Below are positions 13,901 through 27,100 of a DNA stretch of 64,000 nt, in pieces (position 1 is the first letter of the stretch; every line of letters begins with the position of its first letter). Below the pieces are notes generated by a model. It was given only the letters and a program-made list of their open reading frames with translations, was not told where the DNA came from and ran no database searches. Made by a program: the position numbers and the translations under genes. Origin of the DNA: Massospora cicadina. Lineage: Eukaryota; Entomophthoromycota; Entomophthoromycetes; Entomophthorales; Entomophthoraceae. Location: the NCBI GenBank assembly GCA_022478985.1, contig JAKSZP010002670.1, forward strand, positions 217,001-281,000, given 5' to 3'.

Positions 13901-15485
13901 ACACCTCTGAAGCTTTCTTAGATCTTATCTTGGGATGGTAATGTTGTAGAGTCTACCACAATAGGTAGTGTTTATTCCTCAACTATGAAAGACAACCATC
14001 CTGAGGCCCACCCAAGCCTTGTCAATGAGATAAATAACTTTAGAAATGGCAGCACATCAAAATTTTCAGTTTAACATTAGCAGGAACCACCCTAATCTTC
14101 ATGTTTTATAGCTTCATAGCATTATTCTAGTAATGGTAAGAGGGGATGGAGGAAACAAAGACTTGTTCTATCCAGAAAATGTTTCAACCTTTCATGGCAT
14201 TGATTAAACACTTTAGCTTGTGGTTACAGGTGTGTGCAACTACATTAAGTTGCAGTAAATCAAAATTGAGTAAGTACTCCAAAAAGGTTAACTAATTGAA
14301 TTATCCATACAGCAACTTATCAAATTTTAAAAATTTAATAACATTTGACTAGTAAACAAAGTATAACAAACACAGATGACTATTTTAAGATTACAGGTCA
14401 AAAAATAGAATTATCATATGATAAATCAACCAAGTTATATATAAACAGGAAATAATGCAAACATCCTCAATGGTCTCCATTGTCATTCAGTTGAAAATTG
14501 TATCATTAAAAACAATTTACCATTGTGCAACAATAAATCTAACTCTATTAGCCAAAAGAAGGGTTCTACAGTCTCTTTGAAAAAATAAAAGCTATTAGGA
14601 GCATTAGCCCAAGCCACAAAATGTCTGTATAAAGAAAGTTACAAAGTATTTACCTGTATTCCTATCTTCCAAATGATCTTTCTACTTCTAGAAGTTAAAA
14701 ATATATCACTCATACACTTCCAGATTATTTACATTGAGCATAAAAGCCTTGAAAAATTATTCTTTTTAAACATACTTTATTCTTGAATTTAGTTGGTACT
14801 TAATTCTTTTATTTAAAGATTAGGAATAAAGGTTTATTTGAGGGAAGAGCTGATCACGTGAGTGCACAAGTTAGTCAAATGTATGTGACTATCTTCATAA
14901 GGTTCAAATGAACGCGCTCATACTAAGAATAGATAAGGAGAATGAGTAATCCAAGAAGTCTGTTGTTATAGAACGCCACTAATGCCTTCCAGGAACTCTA
15001 CTATTTAATGCTAATAAAACTAACTACCACAGTAGGAATTCCATCATTTCTAAAATCATGAAAAATGATTTTTATTCTTGCACACTGCCATTAACCTGTT
15101 TTTAAGTAAATCTTATTGTTAATGAGCGGGATAGGAGAGGCCATATATCATAAAACCACATCTTTAATATCATGCTTGTCAATTAAAACAAGTAATTATA
15201 ATATTGATGAGATGATTTTCTGCACCAAGAATGACGTCAAGGTTATTATGGCTTACAATACTTTAATTTTAATCAGCCCAACGCCAACTTTATTCAATTA
15301 AAAAATTCTTTTTTTCTCCCATGAGGGTGTGCATCTTTTTTTAATGAGGTGGTCATATGGAAATCTTAAGATCTCTCTTTCACTTCTATTTCTATTTGAT
15401 AAGAATTCAGTTTTGTAAGTTTCTATACAGAAACCTTTACTATCACGCCAATTTTAAAATTTATATGTTGACAAGTACAACTCCT
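13901..15485. other. AT-rich region, no gene seen
   Basis: No ORF with recognisable motifs on either strand. It probably contains the decayed 3' end of relic D and an LTR upstream of the gag-like relic at 15486. Confidence 0.4.
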
Positions 15486-16905
15486 GGTGCCCCATGTGGG
15501 GAGGTGGTGATCTGATTACTGTTTTCTTTTGGCCACTTCCAAATCATGCCCAGGCTGACCAATAGCCCTAAATCCCACCAGTCTCTTTATCCCCCTCAGG
15601 ACCTAGCCTGCCACCTTTCTTACTCTCAGGCATTGCTTCAAAGCCCCCTGGTGCTCACCCAAAGCAATCTGATCTTTTGCCTTTAGGTCAAGTATGAGAA
15701 TCTCTTCCCTAAGTGAGTACAGCCTTCATCAAAATAACTCAGGCGGTGTTTAAACCCTCTAGTTTTATGGATTTTCGCCCCTCTAAAGGATAATTTAACT
15801 CTGGTTTCCCTTGTAAATCTTACGCCATGGTCACTTCATTGATGCTGCTAGCTTACACAAATACTCCTATCCACACAACTTACACTTTTCTTCCAGTGGA
15901 AGCCACTATTTTGTTTCAGTTTGACAAAATGCCACCATCTCTCCACTAAGCAGCTCTGCCAAAAGCTTCTGGAAGGTTTAGCCACTTTTGGCTCTAACTA
16001 TATCCTGCAATTTGTGGTTCCCTAATGAGGCCAGCTGCCTTGCAAAGCCTTGCACCTTTGCAACAATCCACCCATTTCACTAAGATACTTATATGGCAAT
16101 TCAGCCTTGCACCATGATCTGCTCCACCCCCAACCATCCTTTTTAAGCCCATGTGGAGAACAGCCGTGCTGTCTGCCCTTTATGCTTTGGACTTATCCAT
16201 TCAATGCGCAAGTGTCCTTCCATCACCGCTGCAGCTGCCTTTGCCCCTCCTCCCTCCAGCAATCATCCCGCTGTTGTGTTGGAAGAATTTTTCAGATGGG
16301 GCTCAATACTCCCTTTCACTCCCTTGACTTCTGCAGGCGCTGCTCATACTGAACCAGTAATCAACCCCAAACTTCCCATACTATTCCTGAGCATATTGCT
16401 TCACAGGCACCAATTTAATTGCCATAGTTGTTGGTTCATGGGACAACCACTCCCACCCACACCCAATAAATGTCCACTTCTGGATCAGCTTTTGTTATTA
16501 CAGCCTATTCAAAACTCTCAATTGGGCGGATGTTTCCAACTGCCTCTACAGCATGATGTGAGATTTTGATTGGACTAGAAATCTTAAGCTTTCACTAAAT
16601 ACAAAACCCCAACACTGCTTCAACTCATTCAATGGCTTCTGCGCGTACATGCCCTACCACCAATTGGCCATCAACGTGATGGTTGTCCCTTAATACCCTT
16701 ATACGCCAAGCTCTTTATGTGGTCATGGAGCTACTTTTCAAAAGAATCATTGTTGTGAATTTTGCAAAGCGCTTCATTCAGAACTCCGATAGTGTGGCAG
16801 GCCATCAATATATAGATTTCTGCTTGCTCTTTTGCCTTCACTGGCTACTTTTCCCAACAAGAGCAGTAAAAAGTCCCAAAACTCAGAGTAGTTAACAACT
16901 ATATT
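15486..16905 (+). pseudogene. Gag-like relic with CCHC zinc knuckle
   Basis: The segment is richer in C on the plus strand than its surroundings and has long partly open stretches (16050-16352 and 16153-16569). A canonical zinc knuckle is encoded at about 16172-16218: CPLCFGLIHSMRKC, spacing C-x2-C-x4-H-x4-C. Pro/Ser-rich sequence follows. A second Cys/His cluster (CEFCKALH) occurs near 16760. At 15492 the sequence TGGTGCCCCATGTGGGG resembles a tRNA primer-binding site just inside an LTR. It is therefore probably the 5' gag part of a retroelement, either LTR type or tyrosine-recombinase type. No RT was found nearby, and I cannot assign the lineage. Confidence 0.45.
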
Positions 16906-16963
16906 CTCGTTTGATTAACTAAATTAATAGGCCCAGAAGCTAACACCCACCTGGGCAGCCCAG

Positions 16964-17337
16964 TGTTGTGAGAGATCAGGAATCCTGAATTCAATACAAT
17001 GAGAGGTTTGAGCAACACCCCAGTTTTAGTCTTTATCATTCATGCTGTTCAACGGTGGCAGGCGTTCACAATGGGAGATTTGGCCCAGAATATCTGAGAT
17101 GAAAGGGTTGTGATAAACCTGAGGGATAACAACAAGAAAATGTAGGTATAGAGTACCTATGATACTTTACCAAATAGCGAGAAGGCTTTTATACCTGATC
17201 AATTTATATTTTCATAGGAAAAGGGACACATTGGGTCTCAAAGAAAAGCATACAAAAATGAATAAAATGGGATCAAGGTGAAACACCAGGGAGGGGACAT
17301 CCGCTAATAAATTTCCAATCTTGATAGTTCTACAACA
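16964..17337 (-). repeat. LTR a of tandem non-autonomous retroelement
   Basis: 374 bp, TGTTGTGAGAG to CTACAACA, aligning with 20111-20480 and 23753-24124. On the minus strand the sequence just upstream is purine-rich (AGGGGAAG), as expected for a polypurine tract before a 3' LTR. It is the leftmost LTR of a three-LTR array. The flanking pentamer CCCAG does not match CTAGC at the far end. Confidence 0.75.
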
Positions 17338-20110
17338 CTTCCCCTATACATTTTAAAAATTATTTGAGGTGGGTCAACCTTGGGACAAATATACCACACT
17401 GAGAATGTTTTCTAGCCAGTACAGGTTTCAAACTCAAAACCTGCACTAGGGGTGGAAGCAGTTTTACCCACTCGGCTAACCACTCTTACTTCCCCTATAC
17501 ATTTTCATACTGATTTTCTGGGAATTTGGTTGAAGTCTCTAAAATTAAGGCTAAGTCTTTCACAGTGAATTCTTGAGAGTTTTGAGCTGCTAATTATATA
17601 TTAATTTCTTTATTTGATCTTGTGGAATTTCTTGAGCGGTTGTTCAAATTAGTTCAGCTAAAATCATATTTCATAATTGCTAAATTATAGAGTTAGGCTG
17701 CTTTGTAAATCTGAATAAAGATTTGTATAGATTTTGTTGAGGTTGATTGTCAAAAACTTAGCAGGCGTGGTAGGTGGCAAACATGGGGTTTTAATCAAAT
17801 CTTATATTATTTCTAGTTGGAAAATCTAGGGTAGAAATCAATATTGGATGTTACTTGGGCTCTCCTATGACAATGAAGGTTGGAAATTAGGTCATTGGGT
17901 AGACTTTCTTCTTGGGCACCATGACTACTGGAGAAGTATAGGGCGATTGAGAGGAAAGACAAAGCTGTTGGCTAGTCACTTCTAGTTATTGGCCTCAACT
18001 AAGGATTCAAAAGCTAAAGGTAGTTGATATGGACGTTGAGTAATTAGTTTGCTGTTGCTGACATTAATGTCATGTTGCCCCCAGTTGATAAAGTGGTGGT
18101 ATCTTTATCTTTTTGGATATTGTCTACATAGCTCTGGACTAATTGGAGTATCTCTTCAGTCTTGTGATCATAATGATGCTCAGAATCTCATGTTCTTGGA
18201 AAACTTTGTTGCATAGGTAAGAGGTGAGTTGAACTGGTGGCTGGTCCTGAGCTGATGGGGCATGGGTTATGGATGGGCAGCGTTTTAATCCCCTGATTTG
18301 TTTGTATGTGCCATTAGTCATTCTCAAAGCTTTTGATAATTTTAAATACCTAAGGGCTTGATACAATATAGCATTGGTAATTGATAATGATTAAAAAAAC
18401 GGCATCAATGGACTGCAATTTTCCAAAAATCTCAACAGATAGATTGAAAGACTGCTGCAGCTGGGCTGTTGGGAGCTACAGCCATTAGGAAAACAAATCT
18501 TTTATATAGGATATCTTTGTAGACAATATTAAGCAAAATATAAGTGACAATGTTGGAAGAGGCCCAGAATTCAAGGTGATTGGGAAGGTAGTCCAAAAAG
18601 AGATACTCGGGTGTGGGTGCTCCATGATTAGTAAAAAAGGTTTTGGTTTCCGGTTGACCTTTCATAGTTCCATAAGGCCAATATTTTAGTGTAAATCTTA
18701 ACATAGAGCAGTCATGATTTGCATAAATAGCTGATGAATATTGGAATTACAGTGTCTTTCAAAATCTTGATGGAAGAAACTTTCAGGTTGATATGGAATG
18801 ATTTTTTTGGGTGGGGGCTGACTTCTGAGGCAACTTGAGAGGATATTGTGGGAGCAATTTCTTATAAACTGGCTGGCTAGGTTGGGTAATACAAGAGGGG
18901 AAGTTGAGACTTGTTTTTGGATGATGTGTGTTTGGGGTTGTGGGTTTTCATTCTCTTTCAATTCATTTTTTTGTTTAAGACAAAATTGAGTAAATGAAAT
19001 CCTTAAACAGTTGATTGAATGCTAGGATTCTTTTACTATAATCTTCCATTGGGATTCTGTGGAGTTCAGGCATCTTTGGGGATTTATCATTCAATAAATC
19101 ATTTATTTGACTTTATTTAAAAATTTGGGGAATGCAGTATAGATTCTAATGTCTTTAGCTCTTTTATTTTTGGTGGCATATTCCTCCAAAAGTAAAGCTA
19201 ACTGGTTGGATTTGTCCAAGAGAACTTCATTCACATATTGGATTTTTCTCACTGGTCTTCTACTTGAGAAATACTTAATCATGGGCTGTGCTGGCACTCT
19301 GGAACGAGGGAAATAAACTGGCGAACTGGAGTTGCAAGTTGGCGGATCTTGAGGTAGATTTTGTGGCCCAGGGTTGCTACTCTCTTTGCTAAGGGCAACG
19401 GCCACTTGGATGGACTATCTAGCATTGAGTTCACGGGCTCAGAATTTACAGAAGTGATGTCCCAGTTAGCCACGTATGAAGCATTAAAAGTTGTTGTAGA
19501 ACTGCTGCCCTTGAACCGACATGTTTAATTGCTGGATTTGCTCATATAGTCTGGATCTGTTTATTAACCTCTGAGGGTGATTTAATGTCAAAATTTTGAA
19601 ATACCTTAAGACTCAGAGGCGTCCAAATCTTTGGCATCCAAAATTACTGAAGCAGAAGTTAGGGGTTAATTATGGCGGTTGTTCACCATTCTCACTTAGT
19701 TCCTGCAAAAACAATGGCTTAATCTACACAAGTTGGTTGAACCAGTATATCGCGTCATGCTAAGGGTTTTTGAGGGCGTTGAGGAACCAGTCAAGGAGTT
19801 GCTGATCAACTTCCTCACAGTGCCAGTAGTTAATCTGTCCCCAAAGTCCCATAGGGTCCTCATACTTGGCGAGAAATTTTCTAGTGCTCAAGAAATTCTG
19901 GATGTAAAGCTTTAAGAATTTTCTTTGTAGTTGAGAGGACAAAACAAATTTATCTTTGGCTTAAAATTCCAACCGCTTGTTGATGGGCCCATGTAAAATT
20001 TCTCAAGGTTCTGCTTGGCGCAGGTCCTGATGAAGTAGATGGTGGTCAATTGGTCTGTTGAGACAGTAGTTATAAGCTCTGGGGTGTCATCTCTTGCAGG
20101 ATCACCACTT
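17338..20110 (-). pseudogene. Internal region 1 of tandem retroelement (Gag-like, N-terminal RT stub)
   Basis: About 2.8 kb between LTRs a and b, read on the minus strand. Beside LTR b is a primer-binding-like sequence (TGGTGATCCTGCAAGAGA). A capsid-like region follows at about 19942-19760 (LKLYIQNFLSTRKFLAKYED and DQQLLDWFLNALK), then Ser/Pro- and Lys-rich sequence (19405-19103, 18961-18698). Near 17955-17905 is SPYTSPVVMVPKK, the motif that opens a gypsy-type RT. The RT catalytic core, RNase H and integrase are absent, and the next feature is the LTR. The element would have depended on proteins from elsewhere. A SINE sits at 17355-17487. Confidence 0.6.
17355..17487 (-). mobile_element. tRNA-derived SINE with 18-bp target-site duplication
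   Basis: A 133-bp insertion flanked by perfect copies of ACTTCCCCTATACATTTT (17337-17354 and 17488-17505). The homologous internal region of the second array unit lacks it (empty site near 20480-20500). On the minus strand the head carries a pol III A box (TAGCCGAGTGGG) and, about 40 nt further on, a B-box-like GTTTGAAACC, in a tRNA-Leu/Ser-like context (GGTTAGCCGAGTGGGTAAAA). The tail ends in AATAATTTTT. Long exact duplications and internal pol III boxes are diagnostic of a SINE mobilised by LINE machinery. Confidence 0.8.
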
Positions 20111-20480
20111 TATCATGAGAGCTTAAGAATCCTGATTCAACATGACAGGAGGTTTAAGCAGCACCTCTAATTTTTCTGATTATCATAAATTCTGGTCATT
20201 AGAAGAAAGCGTTTGGTATGAGGCATTCAGCCAAAAACATCTGAGATGGCAGGGTGTGGATAAATCCCAAAGAACAAAAAGAAAATATAGGTAGGTATTT
20301 TTGATACTTTATTAAAAATAGTGAGCAGGCTTTTATACCTAATTAATTGATATTTTTAAAGGAAAGGAATTTTAGGGGTCTCAAAGGAAAAGTATATAAA
20401 AATGAATAAATGGGATCAAGGTGAAACACCAGGGAGGGGACATCCGCTGATGGATTGTCAATTTTGGTGGTTTCACAACA
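20111..20480 (-). repeat. LTR b (shared middle LTR of the array)
   Basis: 370 bp homologous to LTRs a and c, starting TATCATGAGAG and ending CACAACA. It serves as 5' LTR for internal region 1 and 3' LTR for internal region 2. A purine-rich tract (minus strand, AATAGGAGAG) abuts its 3' LTR side. Confidence 0.75.
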
Positions 20481-23400
20481 CTCTCCTATTAATTTTATGC
20501 TGATTTTCTGGTAGTCAGGATTGAGTGTCTCAGAAATTCAAGGCTAAATTTTTACGGTGAATTCTGGAGAGTTTTGAGCTGCTCATCATATGGAAAAAAA
20601 TTTGATCCTGCGGAATTTCTTGGGCAGTTGTTTGAGTTAGGTTGGTTAAAATCTTATTTGATAATTGCTAAATAATAGAGTTAAGACTCTTTTGTAAATC
20701 TAAATAAGATTTGTAAGTATTATGTTGAGGTTGATTTCCAAAAACTTGGCAGGCGTGGTAGGTGGTAAAAATGAGTTTCTAATCAAATCTTCAGTTATTC
20801 CCAGTTGGAAAATCTAGGGTAAAAATCAATATTGGATGTTACTTGGGCTCCCCTATAACAATAAGGGGGCCAAAAATTAAAGGCGATGGATAGGTTTATT
20901 TCTTGGGCACCATGACTACTGGAGAAGTCTGGGACGATTGAGAGGGGTGATGAAGCCCTTTGGCTATCCTTTCTAGTTCATGGCCTCAACTAAGGATTCA
21001 AAAGCTAAAGGTAGTTAATATGGACGTCAGGTAATTAGTTTGGTGTTGCTGACATTAATGTGGTGTTGCCCCCAGTTTGATAAAGTATGACATCTTTATC
21101 TTGTTTGATATTTTCATCATATTTCTGTACTAATTGGGGTAACTCTTTGATCTTATGATTCTAGAGATGCCTGGAATCCTAGTTTTGTTGAAAAATTTTG
21201 ATGCATAGGTAAGAGGTGAGTTGAGTAGATGGTTGGTCCTGGGCTGATGGGGCGTGGGTGTATCAGATGGACAGCGTTTTAACCCCTAATCATGTTTTAT
21301 GTACCACTGGTCATACTTAAAGTTTGCAATAATCCTAAATTTATAAAGGGCTTGACGCAATAGTAGCATTGGAAGTAAATTTTAATTAAGAAATGGCATC
21401 AATGGACTACAATTTGTCAGCAATCCTAACAGTTAAATTAAAATCTTGGCCATAGCAGGGGTGTTGGGAGCTGAAGGCCATCAGGAAAACAAAAGCCTCT
21501 ATGGAGGATATCTTTGTAACCAATAATAAGCAGAAATTTCTTAGTGCCGATGTTAGCAGAGGACCAAGAATTCACAATGATTGGAAAGGCATATCCAAAA
21601 AGAGATCCTTGGGTGTGGGTGCTCCGTGGTTGGTAAAAAGATTTTGGTTTTTGGTTGACCTTTCAAAGTTGCATAAGGCCAATGGTTTAGTGTAAATCTT
21701 AACATAAGGAAGGGCTTTATTTGCATAAATAGCTGAGGGATATTGAGATGACAGTGTTCTAAAAAATCCTGATGTTAGAAACTTGCCAGGTTGATAGGGA
21801 ATTTTTTGGGAGGGAGCTAAATTCTGAGGCAACTTGAGAGGATATTATGTGAGCAAATTCTTGGGAACTGGCTGGCTGGGTTGAGTTGATGCAAGAGGGG
21901 CAGTTGAGACTTGTTTTTGGACGGTGTGATTGGAGTTATGATTTTTCATTCTCTTTCAATTTCATTATGTTGTTTGATAACAAATTTGGTAAAAGAAATC
22001 CTTGGACAGTTGATTGGATGTTAGAATTCTCTTCATACTCTTCCATGGAGATTATGTGGGGTTCAGACATCTTTGTGGGATTCAGCATTCAATAATACAT
22101 TGATCCTAACTTTCCATAAGAATTTAAGGGGGTGCAGTATAGTTTGTAGTGTCTTCAATTCTTCACTTTTTAATGGCATATTCCTCCAAAAGTAAGTTTA
22201 ACTGGTTAGATATTAAAGGAACTTCATTCACATATTGAATTTATCACACTGGTTTTTGAGTCAGGAGATCATCAATCATTGGTTGTGCTGGCTTTCTTGT
22301 GATGAGGGAAATTAGACTGGCAAACTGGAAGAGGCAAGTTGGTGAATCTTGAAGTAGGTTGCATGGTCTAGGGTTGCTGCTCTCCTTGATAAGGGCAACG
22401 GCCACCCAGATGAACTATCTAGAATTGAGTGCAAGGGGCTTAGCATTAAAAGAAGTGATGTCCCAGTTGGCCACGTTTGAAGCATTAAAAGTTGTTGTAC
22501 AAACTTCTGCCAAAGAACCAACATGTTCTATTTTTGGACTTGCTCAGTTAAGGCATGTATCTGTTTATCAATCTCTAAGTGTGGTTTAATGTTGAGAATT
22601 TTTAGACTATATTTGGTGTTGGAGGTGTCAAAATTCTTTAGCTATGAATATATGATGCATAATTTTGGTGTTGATTATGGTGGTGATTCACTATTCTTGC
22701 ATAGTTCCAGCAAACAGAAAGGTCTCAATCTACACATTTGGTTGTGCCAGGCATACCGCTTCAAGATAAAGGTTTTTGAGGGCGTTGAGGAACAGTCAAG
22801 GAGTTGCTGATCTTCTTCCTTGCAGTGCTAGTAGTTTATCTGTCCCCAAAGTCACATAAGGTCCTCAGACTTGGCAAGAAATTTTCAAATGCTCAAGAAA
22901 TTCTGGATGTAAATCTGTAAGTATTTTCTCTGGAGTTGAGAGAACAAAGCAAATTTTCTTTGGCTTGAGCTTTCCATTGGGTCCAAGACTCAAAAGGCAG
23001 TGTCGCGATTCCAATATTACTGGATGATAAGCACTAAGTCAATATGGTGGAATGGATGGAATCCGCCAAGTTGTGAATACAATTATTTGAGCGCCTCAAA
23101 ATGAGGCGATATTGGGATTATTGGGAAATCAGCCAAATTGGGCGATTGTGAATTGACAAATGAGTAATTGGTGAAACCAATGAGATATGGTGAAGTGAAC
23201 TACTAAGCCATGAAAGCAGTACCATCTGAAGTCATTATCATACAAGTGGGATGAGATGAATGAGGAAGTTAAGCTGTTGGTAGTTTAAAGTAAGTATAAC
23301 AGCAAGGATCCGCTGTATTAATAAAAGAAATATAAGAGAGTGGAGGGAGCGAGTGCTTCATATTTATTTATTATTTTATACATTTATTCTGTTGTGTCAA

Positions 23401-23752
23401 GGACAACAAATATCATATTGTTGGTCCTAATTGCTCAGTGGGTCAAACCCTGTGCAAAATCCGTCAGCATATCTCTCAAGTACCACTAATTCAATAACAG
23501 GCAGGTTGGTGCTGTGCCATTTTTAATCCATTTCAGTGAGAAGACTGGCCACTTCACATGAGCATTTTTGGGAGATGAATCCATAGTCATCTCCTAAAGC
23601 ACTATAACTTCTTGCACTCATCAATGCGCCCATGGTCAACTTTTTCAAGGTTCTGCTTAGTGCAGGTCTTCATGAAGTAGATGGCAGTTATTTGGTCAGT
23701 CATGACAGTAGTTATAAGCTCCAGGGTGTCATCCCTGGCATGATCACCACTT
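20481..23752 (-). pseudogene. Internal region 2 of tandem retroelement
   Basis: Second copy of the same internal region, colinear with 17338-20110: RT-opening stub near 20945-20895, Pro/Lys-rich middle, capsid-like part near 22950-22750, and a primer-binding-like TGGTGATCATGCCAGGGA beside LTR c. It is about 500 bp longer, mainly because of a foreign solo LTR at 23001-23499. A further 100 bp or so (about 23505-23612) has no counterpart in copy 1, which was probably lost there. It lacks the SINE found in copy 1. Confidence 0.6.
23001..23499. repeat. Solo LTR of another family, TSD GGCAG
   Basis: 499-bp block with LTR-type ends, TGTCGCGATT to AATAACA, flanked by perfect pentamers GGCAG (22996-23000 and 23500-23504). 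It is absent from the homologous internal region 1. No matching internal sequence was seen in the window, so it is a solo LTR left by LTR-LTR recombination. The orientation was not determined. Confidence 0.7.
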
Positions 23753-24124
23753 TTTCATGAGAGTTTGGGAATCTTAGATTCATCATGATGGTAGGTTTGA
23801 ACACCTAAGATTTCATAATTACCATTCATGCTGGTTGTCAGCGGCAGGCGTTTGCAATGGGGAATTTGGCCTAAAATAACTGAGATGGCGGAAAAGGGGT
23901 ATATCCTGAGGAACAACAATAAAATTATGTGGATATAGATTAAATTTGATACTTTATTCAAAATAGTGAGCAGGCTTTTATAACAAATCAACTAATTTTT
24001 TCAAATTGTAAGGGATTATAGGGACTCAAATGAAAAGCAGATAAAAATGAAGAAATGGGATTGGTGGAAAACACTAGGGAGGTACATCTGCAGATGAATT
24101 AATAATCTCAGTGGTTCTATAACA
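23753..24124 (-). repeat. LTR c (outer 5' LTR of the array)
   Basis: 372 bp homologous to LTRs a and b, ending CTATAACA. It closes the three-LTR array on the right. On the minus strand its end is followed by AAAG and TGGTGATC, the primer-binding-like site of internal region 2. Confidence 0.75.
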
Positions 24125-27100
24125 CTAGCTTTGTTTTCTTCATTGATTTCAGTGCATCAGGGATAATTTCACTTAGGCCCTCATTGTCAGATTACATTTC
24201 AATAAGTTCTCATGGGGGTTTCTTGTAGCTCCAGGTATAAGAGTGGTAGGCCAATTACTCTCTAAATGTAATCACCCAGGGATGCTAAAACCCTGGGACC
24301 TTTTCACCCACTCTTAAGCGTCAAGGTTCACTACAACTCCAAACAAATAAAAGCAAGTAGATGAGGGGTATTTTATTGGAACAAAAAGACAACCTTAAAA
24401 GGGTGGAAAGTACTTGAGTATTATTAACAGACTAGTGTATAGCTGCCACAAAGAATATGAAGGGGGTAGGTTGTGGAGGTTATGAACTTCTTGAGGTTGC
24501 TTCAGTGGTAGTTGGTTTACAAAATAATATTGTATGACATCTGTCAGCTTATTAGTATAGAATTAATATTTTTTGAAATATAATTTATATAAACTGGTGC
24601 GGCAGTATCTTTATGTGGATTAATTAATTTCAATGTGAAAAGCGCTTCACTCATTGCTCACCTCCTAACTTGTATATATTGTTAGTCAATCAACTTGACA
24701 ATTTGTATCTTTTTTGAGTTTGTCAATTCAGCAATGGTTCAATTATCAAAAATGTAATCTGATTGGTAAATTCATCACATAATAATTCATAATAATAATT
24801 ACAATCCACTCACCATTAGATTGTCATCCTACTTTTTTTATATAATAAGTGTTTTTAGACAAATTAATGTTTGATTTTGCTCTCCATACAACCTCTTGAC
24901 CTTGTACTTCACAAACCCTTTAAAATTCAATAATTTGAGGCTATTTTACTGGGTGAAAAAGAAATAATCTCTGACATAACCCTGAATTTTCAGCTGAGCT
25001 TAATTCTCAGCTAAGGCTGACCTTAACACGTGATAAAATTCCAACTATCACACTTCCCAATCTCTCAGATAACTTCCTTGAAGAGATTAAAAGAAAGATT
25101 AAGGATTTCCCATTTGTTGCAGGTCACATATGCATTGATGTGGCAAACTGGTGCTGTTTATCCTCACTGTCCACATACTTGCCAGAAAGTTTAAAGTAAT
25201 GTTTGTGTTCTGGAATTTTATTGTATGCAAAAGTCAGATTGTCCATTATGTTGAGTTGTTGCACATTGCATGCATTCTCAATGAGTAAATTTGACATTTT
25301 TCAACAAATTGCCCAAATTGCTGGAGCCTCTACCCCATTTTTGTTCTTCCTAGAGGTATTTGAAGAAATCAGTGCTGGGCAAAGATTCCCCTGAACCCCC
25401 CTTCACCATAAATATGGCTACTTAGGCTCACCGCCATGGCACCATATTGAGAGTTTTACTTTTAATTTATTTAACCTGCAAATAAAAAATTTGTGTGGTT
25501 GTTCCCCTCTTGGGTTGGGCCCCATTGGTACTAAAAAGAGTTTGTGGTATGGTCCAGGTTTCTAATTTGTTTTTTCCAGTTAACTTGGGGCTAGCTCTCA
25601 TTGTCAACACCATTATTTGCATCTTCTAAAAACCTATAATTTTTATATATGATTGTGGCTTTTAATGAACCCCATCAGGTTGATGAGCTACAGGATTTTC
25701 TCCATGAGGAACTTTTATTATTTTAAAATCATTTATAGAGAACCTTCATGTGACTCTAAATCTCTTTAGAGATGACAAAAAGGCATAAGTTTTCAAATTT
25801 TTCATTTATTGACTTGATGACACTATGTGATGCTCATGGAAGATGGCAATGATGCCAAATTTATCCAAAAAATCAAAATAAAATTTTTACTTCAGATCAA
25901 GGCTTAGGGCTCTATTGAGTTTTTCCCTAATGTGGTTGAAGCATTAACCTGAAGATTCTTTTTTAAAATAGTACAATTCTAGTCTATCAATTAACAACAT
26001 CATAATGTTATGCAGCGACTTTCCAGACCTATAGCACATATGAGCTAAAAGATTTTACTGCTAACAAATTATAAAGAAATGAACATCCTATGCAACCATG
26101 GTTTATTAGAGTTACAAATTAAGTATATATCTCTGTATAAACATTTCACAACCTTTTATGTTAGAGAAGTGACATGCCACTGAAAAGTAAGCTTCCAAGG
26201 GGTACTCAAGCACCCAAGCTAGCATGTATAGCCTATATAGTAATGACATTCTGATTATTTGTGAGTAATATCTGCCAGAGAAGAGGAAGGGAAGTTTTGT
26301 TCAAGAAACTTAGTTCCCAAAAAGATGCCAAACTTAAAAAATGGTAACATCTTAATACAAGAGTTTCACAACATGGTGTTTGCAGACGTTTTAGTTGGTG
26401 GCATATTTAGTGGTATTAAGTTTTGTCCTTCCCCAATTATTGATTCTTAAATTTATGATAGCTTGGTAAGTTGGGAATTACATTTTGAGTTTCCAAGTCT
26501 GACTTTATTCAACCATTATTAAAAATGAGCATCTGAGTTAAGATAATTTTCAATGTGTTCATGAGGGCTTTATCTATTATAAGATTTTAAGGGGTACAGT
26601 TTTGTGTTTGTTGTTATAGAGTTTGCAAATCAAAAGGAGGTTAGTGTTTCTAGCTGTTCTTATTTACTGCCTGCAAGATAACCTCATGGTTTCCAACAAA
26701 GTTAACAATAAGTACACAGCCACTAGAACCACCTGTATCAACAATTGTGGACTACCCATATGGCCTATTAAGAAAGTTGCAGGAGTTTTATTATATAATA
26801 TAAAGTAAAATCTTTTCTGGAATTATAAACTGTATATGCCAAATCAAAGAATATTCCAACACTTTGCTAATAGTAGAGTGTTTTTATCTATCAAATTTTA
26901 TTAAGGAATAATATAGATTTTATTCCGTGATGAAACTTACCACCATGTACTTCTAGACTTATCAGTAAGTGCTCCAACTTTTGGGGTCAAACTCAGCAAC
27001 CTCAGGTTGCTTTAAATTTTTTACCATCTCATTTTATAGATTTATTACATAAAATCTCTATACCCACAAATTTTATATTTTTTTATCTGATTTTGTTGCA

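Noticed and set aside
16050..16352. 100-codon plus-strand ORF as a separate gene
   Set aside because: It overlaps the frame that encodes the CCHC zinc knuckle at 16153-16569 and has no motif of its own.
16959..24129. Target-site duplication for the whole three-LTR array
   Set aside because: Flanking pentamers CCCAG and CTAGC do not match well enough.
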